Shown: piece after piece, positions 1-23,700 of the stretch
Layout: each line of letters starts with the position of its first letter
Numbering within the stretch: the stretch's first letter is position 1
From: Ectocarpus siliculosus
Taxonomy: Eukaryota; Sar; Phaeophyceae; Ectocarpales; Ectocarpaceae
Reading direction: 5' to 3'
Assembly (NCBI GenBank): GCA_000310025.1
Contig: FN648370.1
Span: 85,903 to 149,902, forward strand
DNA: 64,000 nt
Made by a program: the position numbers and the translations under genes
Notes under the pieces: model-generated
Databases searched by the model: none
What the model was told of the DNA's origin: nothing
Seen by the model: only the letters and a program-made list of their open reading frames with translations

Positions 1-301
1 GCCGCGTATGTGTACGTACCTAGAGGGGAATGGCAGCTAGTTGCACCGCTGAATTGCAATGGAAGACTGTATACAGATTTGTTATTTTTTGCTTTGTGGT
101 TCGTTCGCTGGGCTCTTCGAGCACAAAAACTCAGCTGTGTGAGCTGTTCGAGCTTGAGAAAAGTCACTGATGGCCGCTGGCAGCTGATTCACACCAACTG
201 CTTCATCTTAATCTTGCATGACGCCATCATGACACTACTACTACACTCTGATGAGCCCGCTGCGGAGGCGCGCCTCGTAATGATGATAGAAATGAACCCA
301 C
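1..301 (-). other. Intron of the alanyl-tRNA synthetase gene (left edge)
   Basis: This stretch follows the donor GT at 301-300 on the minus strand, directly after the last AlaRS exon visible here. No exon-like segment resembling the rest of AlaRS (the remaining editing-domain motif and the C-terminal domain) can be seen in it, so those exons lie beyond the left edge. Confidence 0.7.
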
Positions 302-11253
<10,952 letters not shown>

Positions 11254-11749
11254 TTCGCTGCTGCACAGAGGCTGCAATTATCTCGACACCTCTACCGCTA
11301 TGCAGATGTGCCTGGTTCCTAAGCTTGTTGTGGTTCCCTGCGTGTGCGTGTTGCGTTGTCTACATGTGGTCCACGCGCGCCCGTTCCCAGAACGCCGCAG
11401 CGGGGGTACATCAGATTGCATTTTCGCATCCATTCGGAGGGTATACGTTAGGGGCGGAGGAATCAAGTATGATGAATGACGGAACCCCGAAAAAGAATGA
11501 AGTACAACGACAAAACAACAAGGGTTGATTTTTCCCAAATAATCTGAAAAATTCATTGACGTGATTTGTGTGCACTTGGAAGGTTACCAAGCCCGTTGTG
11601 GAGTCAGTCGTAGATTCTTCCCCACACGTCCGTCACCTGTCCAATTAGAAAAGGCCGGCTGTGTTTTGGTTGCGCCCCTCTTTTGATTGGCTCTTGAGAA
11701 TCTGGTGTTGTGCGACACAGCTTCTTGGAGCATCTCGAGAGTCGAGGCG
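11254..11749. promoter_or_regulatory. Divergent promoter region between AlaRS and myosin
   Basis: A 496-bp interval between two divergent start codons, so it must hold both 5' UTRs and promoters. Visible elements are a CRE/bZIP-like TGACGTGA at about 11557-11564, a CCAAT at 11641-11645 and an inverted CCAAT (ATTGG) at 11686-11690. No TATA box is evident. Their use as regulatory sites is inference. Confidence 0.5.
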
Positions 11750-14700
11750 ATGCCGCCCCATGTGCCAGCACGAGGAATAACAAGCCAGCCGAGTGTCTCC
11801 ATGAATCTACTCCGTGCAGACACGATGCCGTCGGGCACCGAGATCTGGGCGGAGGATGAGGCCGATGGAGGAGATGAGGTTTGGATGCTTGCGGAGGTCT
11901 TGCGGCAAGATAACACTATGCTTACTGTGCGCAAGAAGAGGACAGGAGAGGAGCTTGCGATCGATTTGGTGAGCTCATATTGTAAATAAGGCAGGCGTCA
12001 CCTGCGGATGAACCGTGCATACGCTCCTGCTGTGGCGAGTGCCCGTTCGGACATGAGATGCGTGGTTGAAGATATTGGGTTGGGGGGTGGGGCTTTGCAG
12101 TATGATAGAATGCTGCTGCCAGGTGTTCGCTCGGTTTTGGGAAGGCAACGTGTGATCGGGGAATTGCGCTGTTGTTGCACATGCGGAGTAGACTACAGAG
12201 TATGCGTATGCATGGCGAACCATGTCCCTCTCATCCCTTTGTTGGTCACGAACATGGTGTCCTTTCTTTCTTGCTTGCTTTGTGTTGGTCACGAAAACGT
12301 AGCCCACTTGGCAAGCGACACCACCCTCCCTAAGTTTAAAGAGAGCGAAGTTCCGTAATGGGGACCTCTTTTTTCTGAAAAGACAAAACGTATGACATCA
12401 GCGGAGATGAGATGAACATGACATCTGTGTCTGTGTGTTTTTGGCCCGGAGACCAACCGACGCGCGGAAGCCAAACTCAAATCCCTTCCATTTTTCTGCC
12501 AAGACACACAGCTCGGCAAATGCTACGCAATTCGGCACTGCCACTGGTATCATAGCTACAGCGTGTACGCTTCAAATTTCGTCGTCATTCGTATTTCCGC
12601 CGTGTTGCCGCGGTGTGGAGACAGAGTCTACAACCAACATTTTCGCCCCAACTTCCGAGACCCCAGACAGCAGTAGATGCGCCCAATATGGCGTCTGTGT
12701 CGAACGCGGAACATGATGCTCCAGGCTTCGCAACCCAGACAACAGCAGTAGACAACACATCTCCGACGTATGTCGAAGGTGGAAACATGTATGCCTCGCT
12801 GCTGCTGTGTGGTAGAGGTATGATGTGTGTTGCTCCATCTACATGCGGTAAAGACTATTAGTGACAGCAGCAGTAGCGTTTCGCCGCAACTGCTCCTTCT
12901 ACTCGCCATAGAATCGTAAACTCCCTGTGGAATATACCGTAAACTCTCCCGTTGTTGCCTCCCGTATGCATACGCAGCGGGCGCTATAGCCGGCTTTACA
13001 CAAGGGAGGTGTTCACAACGAAAATTGGGTCTGTTGAGAGTGGTTCCCAATGAGTTGTTGCTGGTCTTGTACGCAGGTTCCTCTGCTGTTGGGGAGAAAG
13101 ACCCAACAGCTGCTGTAGACTCGCTTACCCCAGGCACAGCTCAAGGCCGCTGAAGGGAGGTGTACGCCGAGTCACGGTAGTGTTGATCACACCTTGGCTG
13201 TTTGTTTTTGTGTGTTTTCTAAAGCAGAAGTCGCTATGGTACACACCTATCGTCTTGGTTGTTGTTGTCTTCAAAACAAAAATTAACAACCGTTCCGATC
13301 TCTCCATCCTGTACCTTCATCTGTCCGTACTGATTAACACTTGACGCTGTCGATTCCCGTGGTCAGATACTAACTAACCCAGAGGGTACATGTATACTCA
13401 AATATATTGACCCGAAGAGTCCCCAAGACTGTAAAAAAACAGAGACAGATAGTCTGGGCCCCTCCGCTCCCCTCCCCACGCTATGTGAGGTTGAATGAAA
13501 GTTGAAGTCAACATTGCGGCCGGAGAGAAACATCCCCTGGTTCAATCTTTGTACCCCTTGACTGCCGGCGGGGTGTGCCGTGCCGGGTTCTCGTATGGAT
13601 TTGCGAACGAAAAACATTCGCAGTCGGAGTTGTGTCCGCTGGTGTTTGCGTGTGCACTTCTGGCCTTCTGGTAGTATTTCGGTACCGACGCTCCAACAGC
13701 ACCACAATTGATCTCGTGCCGCACATGACCCCCACTGCTTTGAAGGTCTTCCATATCTGGCATAAATCCTTTTCGCAGCTTCAAAAGTGATGGCGATCGT
13801 GATCGCGTGTCCCATTTGATTTTTTCTGGGGGGTACCTTCTCCACCACCCCATCTTGCCCCAAATCGATCCTCACCAGTCGAAATGTCTGTACATTTCGA
13901 GATAATAGGCCCCAACCAGCACAGAGAACAGAGAAGAGGAGAAAAAAAAGCCGTTCCGACTCGTCTCAAGGTCAAGGCCAACCTCTCGCCCTCAGGTTAA
14001 AGTGTCAAGGTTGACCAACCGGCATTGTGTGGTTTGCGTGTAAGACCATCGACAACGCTTTCACCGGGTATGTACCGTTTTTTTGTTTCTCCCAGTCCAG
14101 ACATGACCTGACCCAAGATCCAACCCATGACCACAGAGTAGCGCTCCTTTCCCACCGTGCCACGGCCTTGATTGGTACCGCACGCCGGTTAAGCCCTCTT
14201 CCTGTAACCGGCTCGCATCGATTTTCGCATACGCTCTATGACCTCCCCCCTGGCGTGTTATGGTCGCACCACCATGTATTGCATCCATCCTGACCGAGAT
14301 CCGGATGCGCGAATCTGATGTAATGTGATTTTCGATATGTGCTCACGCTTTCGGCGGGTCTGCGCGACACCTCCTTTGATAGCTGCTCTTTCTCGCGACT
14401 CGTAGCGCCAAGCTGATGTTGTACCCCGGTGCTCTCTATGTACTCATGCTCAGGGCTTCGGAGAGACGTACCCGCCGAACCCGAAGGTGGTGGCGGACAT
14501 GACGTCCCTGCACCACATTCACGAAGCTGGTATCCTTCACAACTTGAGGGAGAGATCTAAACTTCAGGATCAACGACCGTACACCTTCATGGTGAGTGTC
14601 TCCATCGCCTTGGAAGGTTGTGCTGTGGTCAAGACTTCCGTTTGTATTCTGGACAGCGAGCGATCTTTTCTGGTGCACTTCTTTGCCGGGTGCTGTGCTA

Positions 14701-17700
14701 TGCTGTTCTGTGTTGTGTTGTGTTGTGTTGTGTTGTGCATGCGAGAGTGGAAGCGGCGCCTTGTCGTCGGAAGTGCTGCGTGTGCGATTGACTCCTCACC
14801 GGCAACTATGTCATGGACCGGTACAACATTGGCACACTGAAACCACAGGATGTTAAAACAGCAGATAGGTTTTGCGAACGGGCGTCGTCTAATGAGGCGG
14901 CGTGTCGTATCGTGGTGCCCTTCTTGTATAGTCCATCGCGTAGAAGACCAATACCTGCCGGCCAAACAACGTTCGGCTGCAGGTCTTCCAACCCAGGAGT
15001 ATTGCCTTTGTCATCGGTCCTGCTCTCTCAACTCTGTTTCCCCTCAGGGCACTATCCTGATTGCTGTTAACCCGTTGCGGAGAGTGCCGAACCCGGAAAT
15101 GACCGACTACATGGATCGCTCCCTCAATCCAGAGACTCCGCATCCTTACGCTATCGCTGAGGTAAGCGCCACTCAGCATCGGGAACATCTATGAAAGATC
15201 AAAATATTCCCGTTGCGTTTGTCGGGTTTCCTGGGACGTGGTTTTCGGATAGCAGCAATGAGGACCCGTCCAGTGTGTCGAGGAGACGACACCCAGCATT
15301 TGCCGGATTGTACTCGGCCCATGGCCATCCGTGACTCTGCCAGCAGTGCTTGGGCGACATCAGTTTTGCCCCGACCGCCTTGTATTGTGGTTGCAAGACA
15401 ATAGGCCGTGACACCGTTTGTTCACCTGTGTCCCCTGTTGAACGTGTTTTGGTCTTGCAGCTGGCCTACCACCAGATGCGCCTCGGTGCCGGCCGTAAAG
15501 TCGCCAACCAGTCTATCGTGGTGTCGGGAGAGAGCGGCGCAGGAAAGACTGAGACCAGCAAGATTATTCTCACGTGAGTGCAAAGAGAAGGAAGCTACGT
15601 AGACGCGCAGTTTCAGCGACAGCATGTGACTTGTGTGGCTTTTGATGTGTGGTACATTTACACGTTCGGACAGTGAGGTCGTGTTCTGCTGCACAGCACC
15701 AACACATGGATGTACCACCCTGGTTACAGCATGTTCCAAGCGTTCTTCGGTTCTGCTGGAGGCTGCTGCGTTGGGCATACGGTGTTTATGTGCGACTGGG
15801 CTTACAGTCTTAACAAGCCGGTTCATGCGGGGGGTGGATGTAGTCGAAATTTGACTCTTGACTTGTCCTTGGTTCACTTGCGTTATACATGAGGCGGGAG
15901 GTCTACCTCGATCGTGGCGTTTCCCTGGGATGCAGGTAGCGTCTTTTTAGCCTTTGGTGGCAAAACTGGCTTCCGTAGCTGATCTCACCGCAACCCGTAG
16001 GCTGTGCTAAAGATCGTTCCCAGCGGTTGAAACCTTTTTCGTGTTGCATCGGAATCGACCGCCTCGTGTGATCCTGAACCTGGCCGTTCCCTTGACGACT
16101 CCTCCAGCTTCCTGACACACCGATCAGTGGGGGGCGTGGCGAGCTTGGACCAGAAGGTGGTGGACTCTTCTCCGATCTTGGAGTCTTTCGGTAACGCTAA
16201 GACCCTGAGGAACAACAACTCGTCGCGGTTCGGAAAGTTCTTGAAGCTGCAGTTCACCAAGGACAAGTACCGCCTAGCGGGGGCGTTCATCGAGACCTAT
16301 CTGCTGGAGAAGAGCCGCGTGCTTACCCAGGGCAAGGTGTGTTGCGTTTGCTTGCGTTGGAGACTCTTCAGAATACCCTCCTGTTGTGTGGGTGTGTTGA
16401 GGCACATGCCCAGCATTTTTTTCTTTCCTGTGGCGTTCATCCTGCACTCGTCGTGCTGACGCCGACGCTACTCGCGTTGTCGTCCTCTTTTGTTTTCTGG
16501 TAAACGGTAGGGCGAACGGAACTTTCACATCCTCTACCAGCTGGTGGCCGGAGCTTCGGGCGTAGGCATTGATCTCAAGGTAAGTCTGTCAAACCCTGCC
16601 TGCACTTTAGGCGCCTTGCTTGTTATACGTTACTTCGAGGGTTGAATGTTTAGATAAGGTATACTATGGTGCGGGTTTAGCATGGGAAGAATAGGCCGTC
16701 GGCGTTTTTCTGCGGGACGTCTTTGTTGCTCCGTGCCAGTGACGCGCTTGTCGGTGTTGGTGATGTGCGGGTTTGCTTGCCGTTGTGATGACCTCATCGT
16801 ATGCGTACAGCTGCAAGACGTGGAGTCGTACAAGATCCTCTCCCAGAGCGACTGCACCACCCTGGACGACGTAGATGACGCGGCGGAGTTCAGGACGGTA
16901 AAAGGCGCGTTCGACACGATTGGGATGGGCGAGGAGTCACAGCTGCAGGTCTGGCAAATGCTGGCATCGGTGCTGCACCTGTCGAACGTGGAGTTCGACA
17001 AGGTGGACCACGAGCAGGGAGAAATCGCCACCATCTCTGATCGCGAGGTGAGCTACTTGCAGAAGCATTCATTCATTCTACGTTTTCCAAGCCTCTGCAA
17101 GCTAGCTAACATATAGGTGTGCGAGGTATCGCTTCGCCCCGTCGCAAGGGTGATAGTAGTGCACACGTTGTGGTCTCCTGATATTGGGAACGGGACGGTG
17201 TGCCTGTATCTATCTTTCTCGGCTCGTGCCACGGAGTGGTTCAAGAATTGATTCATGCGCCCCAAATTTTCATTCCCGCAGGCCCTGTCGACGCTGGCAG
17301 CGCTCCTCGCCGTTGAAGAGTCGGCACTGGAGGCGATGCTCACACAGAGGGTGGTAGTTACCCGGGGGGAGACTTTCACCAAGCAGCTGAGCGCGGCGGA
17401 CGCCAACCTGACGCGTGACGCTATCGTCAAGTCGCTCTACGAGGTACGGGCACGGGTAGAAAGTTCCTGGAGAGTTCTTCAACTCCCAGGTCGAGACAGT
17501 AGCAAGGGGCCGGTGTCTTGCGGGTTGCGGAGAGAGAAATAGACACTGTAGGTGAAACCTTTGGTGCGCCACTTAGACTCGTCACGTCGAGTCGGTGAAA
17601 ATCACAATCACCCGTTTGACCTTCACCGTTTGACCATATTTTTTTTTATCCCGAGCTACATTTGGTGACTTGTGCTCGTCGCTTGTGTCTCCACCTGCTT

Positions 17701-20700
17701 CTATGCCGTGCTGCAGCACTGTTTGCGTATTGAGTGTGTGTGGGCAGGTGTTGTGTGGACGATGTGCTGCTTGCTGACCAGGAGCGACTGCACTCAATCT
17801 GATTTGTTACATTTTTCATTTTTTCTTGTGCCAGGCCTTGTTCTTGTGGATTGTGTCGGTCATCAACACGTCCCTGGGCAAGGGCGAGGACAGCTTGCCA
17901 TTTATTGGGGTGCTGGACATCTTCGGTAAGTTGTCGCACGGGTACCTTGTCAATTTATCTGTTGTTGTATAATGTAGCGTTTGGTGGCTTGTAGCGAGGT
18001 AGGGCTCTGGAATTTTTCTTGCTGGTTGTGTCGATGCCCGCGCCTTGCAAATGCACTCGTGTCCTTTCGCTGTTTTAACTAGTGCTCAAGATATTGTGCC
18101 GCCATTGATGAATTGACAGGTTTCGAGAACTTCGACACCAAGAACGAGTTCGAGCAGCTGCTCATCAACTTCACCAACGAGAGCCTCCAGGACACCTTCA
18201 ACAAGCAGGTCTTCAACAACGAGCTCAAGCTGTACGAGGAGGAGGGGATCGACGTGGTCGTATCCACTTGCCCCGACAACGCCGAGTGCATCTTGATGCT
18301 CTCCACCAAACCCAAAGGCATCATCCCCAGGTGCCTTTAGCACTCAAGAGTGCGCGGCACTTGGCAAGTGTTGCAGCGTATGCATACCATTTGGGTACCC
18401 TTTTGTGTGCCTTTTTTGTGGTTTATGCTTGCATGCATTCCATACCGTGCCGTCGATGTTTTCACCGACCGTGTGCTCAACTCAACCGCTTCTTGCCCGC
18501 TCCCTTGCGCTGTCCTCTACACGGGCGCAGCTTGGATAATGTGTGTGCCGAGCCCAACCCCAGCGATGCCCGATACCTAGACGGGTTGCACAAGACCTAC
18601 GCGCGACACCAAGACTTCCCGCGGACCCAACCGAGGGACATGGTGAGTGCTGTACAACACTGTAGCGGTGAGGACTGACCACTCTGAATTGAGTTGAATT
18701 GAATTGGTGTTAGGTGAGTCTGTCACCTCCGAAAGATGTGTTGGCCATGCCCTTGTTTGGGGGGTGACGTACCTCCCTTGTGGATTCAGGATCGCGCTGT
18801 CAAATATGTCGAGGTTGGAGAGCTGGCCGGGGGAGTTGTCGTGTCGTGTCGTGCGCAGAGGGGCTGTCGTGAAGCTTCGTGAGAGAAGGATGCTGCCTCA
18901 GGCCAAATGGATTGTGACGCAGCCGTTCAATGTACCGTTTTGCGAAGTTCGGTGTTTCCGTGAGGGCACTGCCAGCTGAGCCATCGCGAGCGAGGGTCAC
19001 GTTCCCAGCCTGTCCGAAACACCTCTCTCTCGTATGTCCTGTACCGCCTGGGCGTTGCAGCGCGAAAACTTTTGGGTGAAGCACTACGCCGGCAAGGTGA
19101 AGTACACCGTGGAGGGGTGGGTCGAGAGGAACATGGACCGCATTCCAGAATCGTTCGGTGGCACTCTGGCTGCCAGCACGCACGCGGTGAGAAAGGACAC
19201 TCCACGTTTTATGCCTACATTACGATGACGTTTGTGAATGCAGCTACTCTACGTAGGCATTGTGCGAAATGTAATATGTTGCGCAAGCCGAAAACTGCTT
19301 GATTTATAGTTGAAAAATGGACTGGGATGTGGCTCGAGGCTCTAGTGCGTTCCTCGTCCTTTACGTTTTTGTCGGTGACCGGGCTTAGTTTCGTGTTGGT
19401 GTTCGTTTGCAGGTGGGTGAAGTGTGGTTGTAGTCTTTTTTCTTGTAGCGTTGTCGCAAGAATGCATTGGTTTTCAAATTTCCTCACCAGATGAATATTT
19501 CCCTTTCCACCTACCCGTCGCGTTTCCTTTTCACGTGGGATGTGTGAACAGGTCGTAAGGGCATCGACCAGCATGTATGGCCAGCCCCCGACCGGCGCTG
19601 CTGCCAAAGCAAAGCCCACACGATCACGCAAGGTGCGACATCGATTCGTGTCCTGCATCGTTGAAGATGTTGCTGAAGAAATGGGTCGCCCAGCATATGT
19701 GTTTTGGTTCCCACGTAGCCATTGGTTTTAGCTACCGTGGTGACGTGTCCTTGAAGAACCGTGTTGAACATGTCAACAATCTCATTTGTCAATTTTAACC
19801 GATGCCATCATTATGACCCATGAATAGTTGCCCTGGTTGTGTCCAAAGCTGTGCTACAGTAGTATCCCAAGGCTATTGTTGAAGTTGTACGACCACCCGT
19901 GACCGCTGGCTGGCTGGCTATACCTTGCAGACCCTAGTGAAGCCGACCGTGGCCAAGGCTTTCCTGGCATCCATGCAAGACCTCAACATGACGCTGCTCA
20001 GCACCACCTGCAACTTCATTCGCTGCATCAAGCCCAACGCGGCTATGAAGTGCGGCGTGTTCAACAACAGGTGAAGAACAAAGGGCAGGAAAGCGCATGT
20101 ATTGCATGCTTTAGCATGATGTTTACAGGGAACATGATATAACATGGGGCAAAGCGCTTTGTTGCTGGTACATTGGAATCATGCTCTATTTTGGTGTACG
20201 AAACGTGGCCTTGCCCTCTAACTGCGATCTATTTGTCGGCGATGCCTTTGCCCGTCTGGCGTAACGACTCACCCCCCACTATTGATTCATTCAGGTATGT
20301 TGTGGAGCAGCTTCAGTGCCTGGGTATCCTTCAGACGTGCGAGGTGCTCAAGGTCGGGATGCCCACTCGTGTAACGTACACCGAGCTCAAGGAGGTGAGT
20401 CGGGAAAAAATGGCGGTATGGAAAAAAAGTGTTGTAAGGAGTGGTAGTTTTCTCAAGTGCTAGCCTTGAGTAGCTTTGATGATGGACATGCTTACCAATT
20501 CTCCCTTTTTTGCCACATTGCCGCAACACGGCGGAATCGACCGTTAATGGCAGGTCCTAGGAGAAAACGCTGCACAGGCGGAGAAGCTGTTCGAGGGAGA
20601 GCCGGAGACCGCCTTGATCGCGGGCATCCTGTGGGCATTCGAGGTATGTATGTACCTGGTCTGGCTATGGGCCGCGTTTTGTCGGGCGGGCTGTGCGGCC

Positions 20701-23700
20701 ATTTTTGAAGGCGTTTCCGATTTCCTGGTCTGCAACCGGGTGCGAGCACCTGGTCGGCAACATGTTCGCCGTGTCCTTTTGGAACCACCGCAAGGTTCTT
20801 GAACGTGCGTGCTCGATTCACGCGGCAATATCTGTCTCTGTGGGTGGCATCGCAGGTCCCTTCGGAAGTGTTCCGGTTGGGCAGGACGCGCGTCTTCTTC
20901 CGCGCGGGTCAGATCTCCACCCTTCAGAAGATTCTCAACGAGACCGGTCCGGAGAAGGGCCCCTGGATCTTCGATAGGCTGCAGCAGGCTCTGGCCAACA
21001 GGCACAAGGCCAAGAAGGCCGCCAAGGAGGCTAAGGTACTCCCAAAGCCTCAACGCCGCTATAGGGTTGCTGTACCAGTAGGTTTTGTCTTGGGAGGCGC
21101 ACGGGCCTGGTGCTATATTTTGCTGAAGTCTCGATCAACGCTCACGTCTTGCGTCGTCAGTCCGTGTTCCATGAACCATGAACTCTAAGATGGACCTCCC
21201 GTTGGACAAACCACGAGCCCACTGAACGATGGCATTGTTCGTTTTTTCGGAAAGCGGTCACTTTTCCTATCTCGCCAAGCCTGCCGCGTGAGGTGTCATG
21301 TTCCGTGCTTGCTAGCCCTTGTCCCACGTCCCCGTCCCCCCTCCCGCCTCCCTAAATGTTATCAAATCGAAAGGCTGCGGTGGATAGCGCCTTAGCGGCA
21401 GTCATGGAGGCGCAGGAGATGACCACAAAGGCCATCGGGGCGGAGCAGAAAGATGAAGACGGGGCGGCTACCCGCCCCCCACCCGAGTCCATCTTGAGCG
21501 ACGACGATGAGTACAAGCTTGAGTCGGCGGTGAAGAAGGCTCGCATCGCGGGCAACAGCATCCCGCAGGTGAGCTAAGGCCGGCAACATAGAACGGCCAG
21601 GGGTTTGGGTCGAGATAAGGAGATGCCCCGGCCTTGGTGGATTGTTGGTGTTGATGTTACCCGTTATTTGACAGCCTACGCTGCCAGCGGTTTCGTGCGT
21701 AGGAGACAGCTGAGTGCCTTGTTTTGTGTGGAAGTAGACTACGCAGATGTGGATGTAGTCTTGTTGGAGTCAGGGAGACGTGAGCCCCTCCGTGATGACG
21801 GAGGCAACGGGAGCTCTTTTGCCTACATATACATGCGTGTTGTCCGTTTTGTTTCTCACCCTCCTGTGTTGCGGCGGTGCGCGTGCTCTGCGTCATCAGG
21901 TGAAACTGTTGATCCAGGCAGCGAAAGAGGACGAGATCGGCACGTACGTAGTGGGGGCCTTCGAGCGCGTGATGACTGCGTCTGAGGAAGCTACCAAGAC
22001 CATTCAAGCATCGTCCACCAAGTAAAAGCCTTATTTTATCTTGTTTTGTTTTGTGTTTGTGGGCACCAAAAACGTAGATTGTGAAGGTCACATGACAGTA
22101 GTTGCGCGAGGCAACCTCCAAAGGTTGTGTTACGGGGAATTTTTTTCGATCGAGCCTATTGCGACAAGGCGTTTGAACAGACCATCAGTAGTGGAACGCT
22201 TGTATCAGCAGACAGCTGTCGTTGCATCTGGCACCCAGCTGCCTGTTTTCACCTCTCTTTGTACATAGCGCCGCTTGTCGGCAGCACAGTTTGTTTAGCC
22301 AGTACCCAGGGCTGATGCATTTCAACCCAGCATCCTGTCTAGAACTGAGCCAACACGTTGGATGTTGTTGCTTTCCTCTTGTGTTCTTTTCGTTTTTGTC
22401 TACTATACAGGGCCGAGGAGCTGGATGTGTTAACGCGTACGGCCAAGGGAGGCGACGCGGCCCAGGAGATCCGGAAGCTGGAAGACTCTCTCAAGCGACT
22501 CCGCCGATCGTTCCAAGAAACCAAGGATTTAGCCACCGGCGCAGAAGAGGCTGCAGCCAAGTGCCAGGTGGGTGCACGTCATGTCGCAGTTGCTATGCGT
22601 GGCGCGGAAAGCTTCGTCTGCACCTGGGATCTTAGCACCTACGAGTACTTGTTTTTCGGCCAATCAAGAATTGTTGCCGCTGTTCTGTACGCTTGTGAGA
22701 AGATCACGGGGTTGCATTTCCAACGAAGGTATAGGTGCGGAGCAGGGGAACGTCCAAGTTCCTGTATCGTGTTTGGGAACGGTCGCCAGTTTTCTAGTCA
22801 CCAACTTGTTCTGCGGAGGCCACAGGCGACTAGCCACACGGACACTTTTGCAAGTACCTCAACGTATTTCTCTCCGCTCGTGTGGTGTCTATGATACCAG
22901 CCAACCAGCCCGCGGTTTGATGTTCCACCGCAGTTTGGCTCGTGGTGGCTCTTGATGCACCCACCCACCCACCCCACCCCGCGGGGAACCTCAGGTAGAA
23001 AAGACACAGGAGCGTGTGGAGGAGACGAAGCGGAAGGCTTCTGGTGTTGCCGTGGAGGCTGCTGCCGTGGTGAGCGGGGCCAAGGGTATCGCGCAGGCTG
23101 CCGAGCGACAGCTTCAGGCCTTGAGCAAGGCCAACGATTTGCTTCCGAGCGTCAATGCCGCGACGGAGGAAGCCCTGACGGCCTTCAGGTGCTTGCTTCC
23201 TTCTATCAACGTCGTGTTTGTACAATGCCATGTTGATGTTGCAGGAGTAGCTGTTGTGTGACGGGCTATGGTCAGAGGCAGTAGCGAAGCGAGACTATCG
23301 CTCATGCCGTGTCTGGCTTGCCAAGAACGGTCGTCCTGGCTATAACCTCTGCCCCTGGAATATGACTTGTTTTGCGTTGCTTTGTGTGCTGCCAGGACAC
23401 GTCGCACATGTTCTCGCCGCCACTTTCGTGTTGTAATGACGTAAATTTTATTGCCCGGCAGCACATCCTAAGCTAGAAACCATCTCTAAGTTCCTCTCGT
23501 AGAGACGTTTGCGGGGTCTTTCGAGGTCGTTACAGTACGTGACCACCGCGACTTGGTCTGTCTCTACAGCTCGTTCAAGAACTTGATTGCCGAAACAAGC
23601 AAGAAAGAGACGGCGGCGAAGGAGGCTAGCGATGCCAAGGCAGAGGCAGAGGCCGCAGCCAGAAGGCAGCAGGCAACGGCCAAGGCCAGGATGGAATCTA

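Noticed and set aside
11687-11749. Upstream extension of the myosin frame to 11687
   Set aside because: It opens only at a TTG; the first ATG in frame is 11750 and the SH3-like domain begins after it.
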